Assembly: GCA_963746735.1 (NCBI GenBank)
Contig: CAVVCO010000017.1
Coordinates: forward strand, 124,001-188,000
DNA length: 64,000 nucleotides
Direction of reading: 5' to 3'
Origin: CAVSWT01 sp963746735
GTDB taxonomy: Bacteria > Bacteroidota > Ignavibacteria > Ignavibacteriales > Ignavibacteriaceae
The notes under the pieces are model-generated. The model was not told the origin of the DNA. It worked only from the letters and a program-made list of their open reading frames with translations, and did no database searches. Shown piece by piece: positions 25,928 to 36,460 of this stretch; within the stretch, counting starts at the first letter, position 1; every line of letters starts with the position of its first letter. The position numbers and the translations under genes were made by a program.

Positions 25928-26404
25928 TTACTATTCTCCTTTTATTTAATGAATAAAGAATATTGATTAAGCTGAAAATTCATGCACGAATCGGCTTATA
26001 AGAATAGGAACTATTGAAAAAGTTATTTATTAAATAATAAAAATTGTTTTAATAAAATATTACAGGATAAGGATATTCGTTTTGCCAAGAAAATCATGAG
26101 GATTAAGAGTAATGCGATTATAATATAACAAAATACTTATTTTATTTTACTTAATGTAACTCAGAGTCATAGAACTAAATTCTAATATAACAACACGAAA
26201 CGTTAATTACATGTTAATAATAGATTAATATTTTTTAATCTTTATTTATTAACATTGACTTAAAAAGTTAGAACTAAATATCACATTCTAATCTTAACAA
26301 TATGCTTAAGAAGATAGATTAATTTAATGTATAGACAAAAATGAGAATATAGATCCCCTCCACAGGAGGGGATTTAGGGGTGGGTATTTATTTGACCAAT
26401 TATA
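25928..26404. other. Intergenic region with a GGAGGGGATTTAGGGGTGGG element
   Basis: About 475 bases, AT-rich, between two minus-strand genes. It holds the promoter of the SnoaL-like gene and, at 26353-26387, the element CCCCTCCACAGGAGGGGAT followed by TTAGGGGTGGG, a motif common in intergenic DNA of Bacteroidota. A diverged copy is attached to relic 1 (25178-25210). Nothing else was seen. Confidence 0.6.
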
Positions 26405-28042
26405 TTAATCCCAGTTTTTCATAATCTCACCAAAACATTCCAGGCCGCTATAGAGAACACCGCCATAACCATGACCAGGCTTAGTCCATGCACCTGATAG
26501 ATAAAGATTTTTTATTGGAGTCGAATGCTCAAGTCTGGTACTACCGGAGTTGTCCAGTGTTTGATCGAATCCATAAATTGCTCCTCTGTAATTTCTGGTG
26601 TATCTAATGTTGGTTAACGGCGTACCTATCTCCTTAACTTCAATTGCATCTCTCAAACCGGGAAGGACTGTACTTTCAACTTTATCGATCAGGATGTCAG
26701 CCATTCTTTCTTTTTCTTTATTGTACTCTTCCTTATTATTCTTAAAATAATCATCCTTGTATTTTTCCCAATGATCAAATCCCTGTATTGCTAAGATGTT
26801 AAGTGTGTTCTTTCCTTCGGGCGAATATCCTTTATAAACGTTATCGTAAAGCATCAAGCCATATCCTCCTTTTTCCAGCTCTGCATCTTTCATTATTTCA
26901 TAACCGGCATCATCATCATACCCGGTACTATAAAATATTTCGGCATCCGTAATACCGGTTTCTTTAACCAGGTCTTTTTTAAGTCCTAGAAAAACCTGGA
27001 AACATGAAAGGCTCACACTTAGCTTTTCCATCTTTGCCAGGTATTCTTTCATGACACTTTTATCATCCAGCATTTTGTTAAATGTATCAAATGTACTTGC
27101 ATTGGAAATTACAACCTTTGATGTATATTCTTTTCCATCCCCGGTTGCAACACCGTAAGCTGTGTTTTCTTTGGTAAGTATTTTTTCAACCCTGCTGCCG
27201 GTAATTACTTTACCGCCGTGGTCTTCAATAAAATTCTCAAAAGCATTGCTTATCTTCTGCGATTTTCCTCTTGGATAATATCCGCCGTTCTTTAAGTAAC
27301 TGAAAGTCGGCATAGCATAATAATAAGGCGAAAGTTTTGACGGCGGTAATCCGTAATATCCCCATAACGATGAAACAATTGCTTTAAGTTTTGGATTTTT
27401 TATTCTTGCATCTACAAGATTTCCCCATGTAAGATTGAATGATTTAACTAAATATGGAAAATCCTGTGCGAAGGTATTCATATTAATTTTTCCGCCCGCA
27501 GTAGAATATTTTCCTATATCATTTGTTATTCCCTCCATGTCTTCAAATATTCCATCAATGCCTGTTATTTCTTCGGGGAATAATTCTTTCAGGTTGTTTA
27601 TATATGCTGTAATATTTTTCTGCGGAACCCTTATATCATAATCGGGGAATATCATTCTGTACGCATTGGGGAGAGGTTCAAATTCAACTTCTTCTATTTC
27701 AGGAAATCCGGGGATAAGATTGTGAATGCCGTTTCTCTCTCCGACAGTTGTGGAATGCAGCGAGACATCAAATACAAATCCGCCGGGACGCATAAAGGTA
27801 GTTGCATAACCGCCGACTTTAGTATGCTGTTCAATTATCAGCGGTTTAAATCCCTGTCTTGCAAATGCCGCAGCACAGCTCAATCCTCCTAAACCTGAAC
27901 CAATAATGATTGCGTCATATTCGTTCTCACCTAAAACATTGCCTAAACCTTTTGGAAATATCTGCCAGTCGAGTGATAGGAAAGCAATTCCGCCCAGCGT
28001 TTTTTTTATGAAGTCCCTACGATCAATAAGATTTGTTCCCAT
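26405..28042 (-). CDS. FAD-dependent phytoene-desaturase/retinol-saturase-like oxidoreductase, Tat-exported
   Basis: A 545-residue flavoprotein. The N terminus has a twin-arginine signal (DRRDFIKKTLGG) followed by the dinucleotide-binding motif IIGSGLGGLSCAAAFARQG and IEQHTKVGGYATTF, as in CrtI-type desaturases and all-trans-retinol 13,14-reductase-like enzymes. The C-terminal FAD motif is NLYLSGAWTKPGHGYGGVLYSG. Tat export with cofactor implies a periplasmic or membrane-bound site of action. The substrate is unknown; no carotenoid genes are nearby. The frame is intact. Its 3' end has two decayed duplicates downstream (25178-25418 and 23461-23510). Confidence 0.88.
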   Translation of the reverse strand: MGTNLIDRRDFIKKTLGGIAFLSLDWQIFPKGLGNVLGENEYDAIIIGSGLGGLSCAAAFARQGFKPLIIEQHTKVGGYATTFMRPGGFVFDVSLHSTTVGERNGIHNLIPGFPEIEEVEFEPLPNAYRMIFPDYDIRVPQKNITAYINNLKELFPEEITGIDGIFEDMEGITNDIGKYSTAGGKINMNTFAQDFPYLVKSFNLTWGNLVDARIKNPKLKAIVSSLWGYYGLPPSKLSPYYYAMPTFSYLKNGGYYPRGKSQKISNAFENFIEDHGGKVITGSRVEKILTKENTAYGVATGDGKEYTSKVVISNASTFDTFNKMLDDKSVMKEYLAKMEKLSVSLSCFQVFLGLKKDLVKETGITDAEIFYSTGYDDDAGYEIMKDAELEKGGYGLMLYDNVYKGYSPEGKNTLNILAIQGFDHWEKYKDDYFKNNKEEYNKEKERMADILIDKVESTVLPGLRDAIEVKEIGTPLTNIRYTRNYRGAIYGFDQTLDNSGSTRLEHSTPIKNLYLSGAWTKPGHGYGGVLYSGLECFGEIMKNWD

Positions 28043-28500
28043 TTTTTTCCCTCTATTTATTGATATCTTATTCCGCAGCGAAAGAAGTATTATTTATGAT
28101 GTAAACCTGAAAAAATTAATCTTAAAAAACAATGATTGTTTGATAATCATCAATTAATAAATATTAAACTCACTGTTGTACAAATTAAATCATAAATAAG
28201 AAATTTCTTTTATAAATTATTAAATATCTATAGATAAATGAAAAGAATTTATTCCACCCTTTCGGGGTTGAAGGTAAATGGGTTAATAATTTTGCTATAA
28301 TAATATCAGCCCTTCGGGCTTGTAAAACAAACGCCGAAGGTGTGAAATTATTATAAATAACGGGAATAAATTTAGTTAGAAATCCCGAAGGGATGAGATA
28401 AAGAATGGTTTAAAATTGCTTAAATTATTTTTTATTAATTATTTTGAATACAGATAATTAAACTATCCATAAACGTCGACCGTTGCATGCGGCAATAAAA
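28043..28500. repeat. Intergenic region with a REP-like CCCTTCGGG element
   Basis: It contains ACCCTTTCGGGGTTGA at about 28256, GCCCTTCGGGCTTG at 28310, CGCCGAAGGTGTG at 28332 and ATCCCGAAGGGATGAG at 28382, set in AT-rich sequence. This is the typical make-up of Bacteroidota-style interspersed repeats. The last ~100 bases before 28501 are unremarkable. No gene was found. Confidence 0.6.
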
Positions 28501-29510
28501 TTATTTTATTATCTCTTGAAATTTCGGATCATTTCGAAGACTTTCCATATCATGATCACCTGCGGCTTGTTTTTTTAATTTTGGATTAAGTGTTACCGCT
28601 TTTTCAAGAGAAGTTAATGCAGCTTCGTTTTTTCCAGCTGCGAGTCTTATTACAGAAAGGTCATACAAAACTTCCGGGTTTTCCGGAGCCAGCTTTGCCG
28701 TATGTTCCATGTGGGGGAGAGCTTCGTCATATTTTTTATTTGTAAATAATGTCCATGCTTCATTCCATGAATAATTCATCTGTGCATAATCAAGCAGGCG
28801 TCCCAATTTTTTAAATGGTGCAGGATTATCATCAACGCGGATATCAATTGCACGGTCGTCATAACCGCCGTAACCGGCATGTTCTTTTACAACAATCATT
28901 GCCGCAGACTGCTTGCCCCTTGCATCCCCGCCGGCATCATTACCGGCTAACAATGCAGCATATAATCTATCCGCAAGTGTGCCTTTGGTTTCCAAAAAAG
29001 ATTTTTCCATTGATGTTACTACAGATTCACCGGCAAGTATATTTCCTTGAATTGCATAGTTAGGTCCGCTTCGTCCGCCGGCCCAGGGCAGACAATCTTT
29101 CCCTGTGTATGTAACCGAAGACCCGTCGGAAGAAACTATTCCAAATTGTCTTTGATCAGTGATTATCATCATTTCTCAATAAAATTTCTTTTACTTCGTT
29201 GTGGAGTGGCTCCTTTTTCAAGTAAGTCTAATCCCCGCCAGCCGAAACTTGTATTTGCAGATGCTTGAGTAGCAACTGCTCCAACATTAGCTCGTGCCCA
29301 CGGCACAACAGAGCCAACACTAAAAAACCTTGAAGCTACTGCAATTCCTAGCTCACCGGCTGCGGAATCCCTTGCCACAATAGAAAAAGTTGATACGGGT
29401 CTGTATTCCAGTTTTTGTGCATATAGTAAAGGTTCATTGAATTGTAAAATGATTGAAAGGCACGCAATTAAAAGAACAATTCTTTTAAAGATATTCGAAT
29501 CGAAAATCAT
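28501..29510 (-). CDS. Secreted DUF1028 (Ntn-hydrolase-like) protein with TPR tail (two frame breaks)
   Basis: The N-terminal signal peptide (ends LLYAQ) is followed by TFSIVARDSAAGELGIAVAS, the characteristic start of DUF1028 proteins, which share the Ntn-hydrolase fold. The frame is lost near 29200, continues in a neighbour as EVKEILLRNDD, and returns near 29165 as DQRQFGIVSSDG. Then come the GNILAGESVV and DDRAIDIRVDD blocks. The C terminus (LFTNKKYDEALPHMEH..., PENPEVLYDLSVIRLAAG) is two TPR units. Two single-base indels explain the breaks. The natural substrate of DUF1028 is not known. Confidence 0.82.
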
Positions 29511-29634
29511 AATGATAAAACTCCTTTCAGGAAAGAAAATCGTTTAAGCAATACTTATTAACATAATAAATTTTTAAATTTGAATCCGATAATTTTAATC
29601 CATTACCAAACAACAATTAAACAAGATTAACAAC

Positions 29635-30756
29635 ATGACAAAACAAACAAATGAAATCAAACAAGTTAATTTTCTCAGAGGCGTTCCTGCCGATGAAGCA
29701 TTAGCACATTTAATTCCTTTAGCTTCCGAAAGCTATAAAAAGGTAATACAAAAATACGGTACCGGAGTACTCCAATACGGGCATTTCTCCGGCTTTAAAC
29801 CTTTACGAGATTTAATTGCTAAATGGCATAATGTTAATCCCGATAGAGTAATTGCAGGGAACGGTGGGATGGAAGTTATTTCATTATTCTTTAAATCACT
29901 ACCCATGAATAGCAGCATTGTTGTTGAAGAAGCAAGTTATGATAGAGTGCTGCTTGATTCAAAACGCTTTGGACATAATTTAATTGGAGTAAAATTAACT
30001 AATGATGGAATAGATCTTAATCAATTTGAAGAGATCATAAAAAGGAATAAGATTACTGCTTTCTATGGAATTCCATTTCATCAAAATCCAACAGGTATTA
30101 ATTATTCAGAAGATAATATTAAATCAGTTGAAAGTTTGTGTAAAGAAAATAATATTCATTGTGTTTGGGACATATGTTATAAAGACCTGCGTTATGACGG
30201 AAAATTGAATAAACATATTGAGGTTTCTAATTGGGGCCCGATATTAACAAGTTCGTTTACAAAAACAATTTCTCCCGGGACAAAATGCGGCTACATGATT
30301 GTACCTGAAAATTATGTAGAATATTTTACAAAGATAATTGCTAATTCACGTATCAATCCAAATCTACCTACACAGGCTTTTATTGCTGATTTTATTGAAT
30401 CGGGAGAGTATGAAAAATATTTAAAGTACTTACGCGATTTATATAAACCAAGAATGGACGCACTGAATGCATCTATCAAAAATTATTTACCTCAAGCAAG
30501 CCAAGTTGAAATAACCGGGGGATTTTTTGCTACACTTACCTTTGATAATATTTCAGATAATAATGAAAAAGCATTTCTTGAATCAGTAAAAAGTCTTGGA
30601 GTGAATATTTCTCCGGCCTGGGACACTATTCCTTCCAACTTTAAAGATGAAAAGAAAGAAAAAGGATTTTTTACAAGATTAACTTTTCCGGCATTTAAGC
30701 CTGATGAAATTGAATATGGAATTGAGAAAATAAAAGAAGCGGTTGAAAAGTTTTAG
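29635..30756 (+). CDS. PLP-dependent aminotransferase, fold type I
   Basis: A 373-residue class I/II aminotransferase, close in layout to 2-aminoadipate transaminase/MocR-type catalytic domains but without the DNA-binding domain. Motifs: YGHFSGFKPLRDLIA, AGNGGMEVISLFF (phosphate-binding loop), FYGIPFHQNPTG (Asn and Pro contacting PLP), VWDICYKDLRYDG (Asp and Tyr), and the Schiff-base lysine in SSFTKT (about Lys210) followed by PGTKCGYM. The amino acid acted on cannot be told. It is divergent from the DUF1028 gene and intact. Confidence 0.88.
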   Translation: MTKQTNEIKQVNFLRGVPADEALAHLIPLASESYKKVIQKYGTGVLQYGHFSGFKPLRDLIAKWHNVNPDRVIAGNGGMEVISLFFKSLPMNSSIVVEEASYDRVLLDSKRFGHNLIGVKLTNDGIDLNQFEEIIKRNKITAFYGIPFHQNPTGINYSEDNIKSVESLCKENNIHCVWDICYKDLRYDGKLNKHIEVSNWGPILTSSFTKTISPGTKCGYMIVPENYVEYFTKIIANSRINPNLPTQAFIADFIESGEYEKYLKYLRDLYKPRMDALNASIKNYLPQASQVEITGGFFATLTFDNISDNNEKAFLESVKSLGVNISPAWDTIPSNFKDEKKEKGFFTRLTFPAFKPDEIEYGIEKIKEAVEKF

Positions 30757-30804
30757 ATATCAATAAAGACAGCTGAAGAATAATTGACTCTAATAAAGTT
30801 TATA

Positions 30805-30878
30805 ATGTCAAACTGAGCTTGTCGAAGTTTGTATTATTTCTAAATTTGTCATGCTTCGATAAACTCAGCACGACATGA
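30805..30878. repeat. TGAGCTTGTCGAAG-type interspersed palindrome
   Basis: The left arm TGTCAAACTGAGCTTGTCGAAG and the right arm CTTCGATAAACTCAGCACGACA form an imperfect inverted repeat between convergent genes. It belongs to the same family as the fragments near 19809-19870 and 24964. Confidence 0.75.
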
Positions 30879-30995
30879 TTAATTTTCAGAAGTATTCTAT
30901 AGTAAATAATGTAATAAAACGAACCCTACATATTGTCAAGCTTAAAGTTTCAGTAGTTGGACTTACCTTAAAATTAGATTTGTTCTTCAAGCAAA

Positions 30996-33127
30996 CTACG
31001 CTTCCTTCATACTTAACTGAATTCTTTTTCTTTCAATATCGATATCCACAATACGCACGGTTATTTTCTGGTCTAGTTTTAAAACTTCAGCGGGATCTTT
31101 TATAAAACGATCTGTAATTTGAGAAATGTGCAGCAAGCCGTTTTCCTTTATTCCGATATCTACAAATGCACCAAACTTGGTAAGATTAGTTACTATACCG
31201 GGCAAACGCATTCCGGGTTTTAAATCTGTTATTTCATTAATCGTTTCTGAAAACGAAAACACTTCTGCTTTACCCCGAGGATCGAGTCCTGGTTTTTCAA
31301 GTTCCTGCATTATATCTTTTAATGTCGGCAGGCCAACATCATTTGTTATATAATTATTGATATCAATCATCTGACGAATCTTTGCATCTTCAATTAGTGA
31401 TTTTACGGTTTGAGATAAATCTTTTGCCATCTTCGAAACTATGGAGTAACTTTCTGGATGAACGGCACTGTTGTCAAGCGGATTATCCGCACCTGGGATT
31501 CTTAAAAATCCTGCGCACTGTTCAAACGCTTTAGAACCAAGTCCGCTTATTTTCATTAATTCTTTGCGTGAACGAAAAGATTTATTTTCACGCCGGTAGT
31601 TTGTTATTGACTTTGCAAGCTTCGGCCCGATGCCTGAAACATAGCTAAGCAAATGATTGCTTGCTGTATTTAAATTAACTCCAACCTGGTTTACAACGGA
31701 AGTAACCACATGATGAAGTTCATCTTTCAAATTATCCTGATCTACATCGTGCTGATACTGTCCAACTCCTATTGATTTAGCATCGATTTTAACAAGCTCG
31801 GCAAGTGGATCCATAAGCCTTCTTCCGATAGAAATTGCACCGCGATATGTAAGATCGAGATCGGGAAACTCTTCTCTTGCTGTTTCCGATGCAGAATATA
31901 TCGATGCACCTGCCTCGTTCACCATAAAGACTTCTGCTGCGCCTGATTTATCAATCAGAGATTTAATAAACCTCTCTGTCTCTCTGCCTGCAGTTCCGTT
32001 TCCAATCGCGATGGCTTCAATTTTATATTTTTTAATAAGCTCTTTTACTATTTGTGATGCTTCTTCTGTTTTCGGCTGCGGCGGATGCGGAAAGATAGAG
32101 GTGTAATGTAACAGGTTTCCCTGTTGATCGAGACATACAAGTTTACAGCCGGTTCTGAAACCAGGATCTATTGCCATTGTAATTTTCTCTCCGAGCGGGG
32201 GAGCTAAAAGCAATTGACGAAGGTTTCCTGAAAATACACGTATGGCTTCTTCATCGGCTTTGGCTTTGGAACTATTTCTAAATTCAGTTTCAATTGATGG
32301 GGCTAATAATCTTTTATAAGCATCTTTAATTGCCAATGAAACTTGCTCAGCGGATTCATTTTTATTTTTGATAAATATTTTAGTCAGGTTTTCAATTGCA
32401 GTTTCATTATCAATTGCAATTGAAACACGCAAAATTCCTTCTTGCTCAGCTCTGCGGATGGCGAGAATACGATGGCCTGCACAGCGTTTTAACGGTTCGC
32501 TGAAATCAAAATAGTCGGTGTACTTTGTTCCTTCATCCTTCTTTTTCTCAACTACTTTTGAACTAATTATTGCATCACGTTCGAATAGCTGCCTGATTGT
32601 ATTACGGGAATCTGTATTTTCATTAATCCATTCCGCAATAATATCTCTAGCACCTGCTAATGCTGTTTCAATATCCGGCACTTGCATCGTTTAAATATTT
32701 TTCCGCTATTGATTCTATCTGCTCTTCCTTCTGTGCCATTATTAATTCTGCAAGAGGCTCTAATCCTTTTTCCCGCGCCGCAGCTTGCTCGTGTTTTTCT
32801 TTTTGGTTTGTATGGGAGATAAATATCTTCAAGTTCTGTCATTTCCCAGCAATCATTTATTTTTTTTTCTAAGTCGGGAGTTAACAATTCCTGGTCGTTA
32901 ATGCTTTTAAGAATAGCTTCACGCCTCTTAACCAAATCAAGCAGTCGTTTCCATTCCTTTTCAATTGCCGATACTTCTGTTTCATCAAGGCTTCCAGTAG
33001 CTTCTTTCCTGTAGCGGGAAATAAATGGAATCGTTGCTCCTTCCTCCAACAGCTTAACTGTATTTGAAACCTGTGACTTACTTATTGAAAGAGAGCCGCT
33101 TATATGTTTAACAAGAATTTCTGTCAT
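30996..33127 (-). CDS. tex: Tex-family RNA-binding transcription accessory protein (two frame breaks)
   Basis: A nucleic-acid-binding protein conserved in most bacteria, about 710 residues after correction. The N-terminal helical region contains GATIPFISRYRKEATGSLDE. The frame is lost near 32790 and recovered as REKGLEPLAELIMAQKEEQI, with a second break near 32690. Then come the YqgF-like RNase-H-fold domain (MAIDPGFRTGCKLVCLD), helix-hairpin-helix segments (ASNHLLSYVSGIGPKLAKSI) and the C-terminal S1 domain (MRLPGIVTNLTKFGAFVDIG). All domains are present, so the breaks are most simply read as indel errors. Confidence 0.93.
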
Positions 33128-33270
33128 TGTTTTCTTTAATATAGATTATATCGTAATCCCGTAATACCGGGTTCTGAATTATACAAAAGTAATTATAAGT
33201 ACAAATATAAGTTGATGAGGTTAGTTTCTAAAGTTCTTTCAATCATATTACTCCTCATAGCTTCAATGAC

Positions 33271-35952
33271 TTACTTTATTTCCACAAATTGTTCATCTAC
33301 ATTCCAACCGCTTATTGATACTTCAGCATCATCAATATTATCATTTTTAGTGTAATCTATATATACTTTTTTCTCTTCTCCCGGTAAAACAGAAACATAA
33401 TTATCACTGTAAAAAACCGGAAGAATTCTTTTTTTAGTAGTCGTATCAACTAGTGAAACGCGATTAAAGAATGCTAAAGGTCCATTTGAAGGATTTTCAA
33501 TTGTAACTTCTATTCGTCCATCGCTTATTTTCCTTGCAGAAGCAGCAATGTTTACTTTTGACATCTTCTGCAGTCCGCTGTAATTTCCTGTTGAATCCGG
33601 CAGCCAATAAAGATTATCATCAAGAATATTTTGAGATGCATCGATTAAACGCAAAGATAAAAAGCCGCCAGTAGCTGGGAAAAATTTATCTAATCTTCTT
33701 TTCACTGATTCAATTTTCTGAACAGCAGTTGGGGCTAATTCTACAATCCATTGCAAAACAATTGTATCCTTACCGGCAATATTATAAGCCTTTGCTTGAA
33801 TCATAAGATCATGCTGTGGTTTGAAAGTATGATTTGCAATCATCAGCATTCCATCCACGGGATTGTACATTGCATGCAATGGTTCATTTGCGTGATGCAA
33901 GCCGTATAATCCGCCGTTAGGATCGAGATAATAATCATACATTTGGCCGCGCAAAGCAGTCCATGGATTTTGAGTTTTCCAGATTATCACTCCTGTGTAC
34001 CAGTCCCACATGTGCGAAATATGGCCTTCCATTAGTCCTCTGTACTGGTCATAGTTTAATAGCTGTGCTTTGTTGGCAAAGTCTTTTACATCTTTAGGTT
34101 TTCCGTAAGCATTTATAAAATCTCCATACCAGCCTGGTTTGTGATACCACCAAATAGAATCTGCACTGCTTAATACAGAACCAGGAACAATCTTTTCTTT
34201 AGGCATCTTTTCCAGGTCACCTGCAGGAATAAAACGTTGAAGCGATTCGAAATCACCAATTCCAACAGAACCGATTTCAGAGTTGAAAGGGAAGGAGCGT
34301 TTTTCCCAAAAATAACTTAACGGTTGAATATGATACGTACCGTCCCCATTTCCGCCAATAGAGTTGTGAGACATACTATCAACATTTGAATATTCAAAAA
34401 AGTAACGGGTGCTGTCTAATGCCGGTAGTAAAGAATCAACCATTACTGTTCTTATATCTTCAGGAGGTGTAATTTCATTGCCGCCGCAGTAGAAGGCGAG
34501 AGAAGGATGATTTCGAATCATTCTCACCTGGTCATCAACTGATCTTAAAAATAGTTTGTGATCATCAGGATATTTTCGGCGTGTCCACTGGTCTTCCTTT
34601 TTCATTGGATCGAACCATTTTCCATTACAATCGCCAGACATCCAAAAATCCTGAAACACGAGTATTCCATATTTGTCGCAAGCGTTATAGAACTCAGGCC
34701 TTTCAGTTAAGCTTCCTCCCCATATTCTAATGAGGTTTAGATTCATATCCTTGTGAAACCTAATTTCAGCATCATATCTTTCCGGAGAAAACCGGAGCAT
34801 TTCATCAGAGGTGATCCAGTTGCCTCCTTCTATAAATATTTTCTGCCCGTTCACAAGTACTTCACGACTCCGTGTACGGCTGTTCCATTTAGTTTGAATT
34901 TCACGAATTCCCATATTTACATCTTTTTCATCCATCAATTGATCACTGCTTCCAATAAACTGAAACTTCACTTTATACAAAGGCTGACCTCCATAACCAT
35001 TCGGCCACCATAATTTTGGATTATCCAATTTGAAATCCGGCAGTTGAACTTTTAAAGTAGAAGATGGATCAATAGACAAATCTTTTTTTATTTCATGATT
35101 ATCTATAATCACTTTAATTGTCCCGTTGATAGAATGATCGGTTGGATTTTCTATTTCAGTACTTGTTCTAATAATAGCCGGAGCCTGGGGTTGACCTGGA
35201 AATCTTTTACCCGGAACAATTGTAATTAAGTGCGGATCATTAAGCGAAATTGAAATTGTTTTTTCAATTGTTACTTTATCCCATATTCCCGTGTTTCTAT
35301 CATGTATCGGCTGAATCCAATCCCATCCGGCTGTGTACTGATTGGTGAGACTATGTGCTATTGTTCCATCGCCGCCTTGACCTCCATTTGGATTTCCTAC
35401 AGGATTAGGAGGATAAACAATTACAGCCAAACGGTTATTTCCATCCTTAGAAAGATAGGGAGTTATGTTGTAAGTCTGTCGAAGAAACATTCCATAGTGT
35501 GTTGACTTATTAAGCTTGTGGCCATTCATATATATATCGCAGCCGTAATTGACCCCACGGAAATGCAGCCAGACTTGTTCTTCCTCATCAGCAGCTTTTT
35601 CATGAAAGTTTTTCACAAACCAGTAAGTGTAATAGTCACTTCCTGTATCATATATATCCGGGATTTTGGTATTGTTCATTCCATAAAATGGATCAGGAAT
35701 TAATTTATTGTTTAACAGTGTGGTTAAAACAGTTCCGGGAACTTTAGCAGCCATCCAGTTTGTTAATGAAGAAGAAACTTTGGATAATTCCTCACCTGAT
35801 AATTTTACTTCTTTTATATTTTTACATACCCAGCCTGAATCTAATTCATATTGGTTGTTCGGAAAATTTAATGTATTCTCTTTATGGCCACAGCCGGGAA
35901 TAACAATTAAATAGAAGCAGAAGAATAACAAGACTGAAATAATTTTATACAT
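33271..35952 (-). CDS. GH2 exo-beta-glucosaminidase / beta-mannosidase-like lipoprotein
   Basis: An 893-residue secreted lipoprotein (Cys21 in IPGCGHK). The order is the GH2 sugar-binding N-terminal domain (MAAKVPGTVLTTLLNN, IPDPFYGMN), Ig-like sandwich, TIM barrel, and C-terminal beta domains. The barrel shows the acid/base glutamate in CGGNEITPP and a candidate nucleophile in NSEIGSVG. The PGTVL...PDPFYG signature is that of the exo-beta-D-glucosaminidase and mannosylglycoprotein endo-beta-mannosidase branches rather than beta-galactosidase; the exact sugar cannot be told. Probably periplasm- or surface-exposed. Intact. Confidence 0.85.
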   Translation of the reverse strand: MYKIISVLLFFCFYLIVIPGCGHKENTLNFPNNQYELDSGWVCKNIKEVKLSGEELSKVSSSLTNWMAAKVPGTVLTTLLNNKLIPDPFYGMNNTKIPDIYDTGSDYYTYWFVKNFHEKAADEEEQVWLHFRGVNYGCDIYMNGHKLNKSTHYGMFLRQTYNITPYLSKDGNNRLAVIVYPPNPVGNPNGGQGGDGTIAHSLTNQYTAGWDWIQPIHDRNTGIWDKVTIEKTISISLNDPHLITIVPGKRFPGQPQAPAIIRTSTEIENPTDHSINGTIKVIIDNHEIKKDLSIDPSSTLKVQLPDFKLDNPKLWWPNGYGGQPLYKVKFQFIGSSDQLMDEKDVNMGIREIQTKWNSRTRSREVLVNGQKIFIEGGNWITSDEMLRFSPERYDAEIRFHKDMNLNLIRIWGGSLTERPEFYNACDKYGILVFQDFWMSGDCNGKWFDPMKKEDQWTRRKYPDDHKLFLRSVDDQVRMIRNHPSLAFYCGGNEITPPEDIRTVMVDSLLPALDSTRYFFEYSNVDSMSHNSIGGNGDGTYHIQPLSYFWEKRSFPFNSEIGSVGIGDFESLQRFIPAGDLEKMPKEKIVPGSVLSSADSIWWYHKPGWYGDFINAYGKPKDVKDFANKAQLLNYDQYRGLMEGHISHMWDWYTGVIIWKTQNPWTALRGQMYDYYLDPNGGLYGLHHANEPLHAMYNPVDGMLMIANHTFKPQHDLMIQAKAYNIAGKDTIVLQWIVELAPTAVQKIESVKRRLDKFFPATGGFLSLRLIDASQNILDDNLYWLPDSTGNYSGLQKMSKVNIAASARKISDGRIEVTIENPSNGPLAFFNRVSLVDTTTKKRILPVFYSDNYVSVLPGEEKKVYIDYTKNDNIDDAEVSISGWNVDEQFVEIK

Positions 35953-36152
35953 TTTATGAACAACCTTCTAATAATATTATGAGTGTATAGAAAAATAAAA
36001 ATAATAATTTATTAAAACTCTATGTTTAGCTTTATAAGCAAAATTTAATTTTACAAAAGAAGATTTAATAAAATCGTTTTCCATCTTTATTTGAAACCAA
36101 ATTAAATATTATGAATCAAATGTCATCATAAAAATAATATTAAAGTGTTATT

Positions 36153-36398
36153 ATGGAAAATCAACCTAAGGTAATTTTATTCTCAACTCCAACATGCAGT
36201 TTTTGTAGCGCAGCAAAAAGATATTTCAAAGAAAGAAACATTCGTTTTACTGATGTTGATGTATCAAGAGATCAGTCAGCAGCAAGAGACATGATGCGAA
36301 GAACAGGACAGATGGGAGTTCCGGTAATTATTATAAATAATAAGCCAATCATAGGTTTTGACAAACCTAAAATAAATCAAATGCTAAATTTACGATAG
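36153..36398 (+). CDS. Glutaredoxin-like (NrdH/Grx) protein
   Basis: An 81-residue thioredoxin-fold protein with the redox motif CSFC (Cys 15 and 18), the cis-Pro segment MGVPVIIINNKPIIGFD and the usual beta-alpha-beta-alpha-beta-beta-alpha length. It reduces small disulfide or bacillithiol-mixed targets in the cytoplasm. bshB1 in the same window makes bacillithiol a reasonable partner, so it may be bacilliredoxin-like; this is inference. groES follows 62 bp downstream. Confidence 0.85.
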   Translation: MENQPKVILFSTPTCSFCSAAKRYFKERNIRFTDVDVSRDQSAARDMMRRTGQMGVPVIIINNKPIIGFDKPKINQMLNLR

Positions 36399-36460
36399 GA
36401 TGTCATGGTATGACTATGACAACTAATTAATTTTAAACCTTAAAAATTGAAAGAGCAGTT

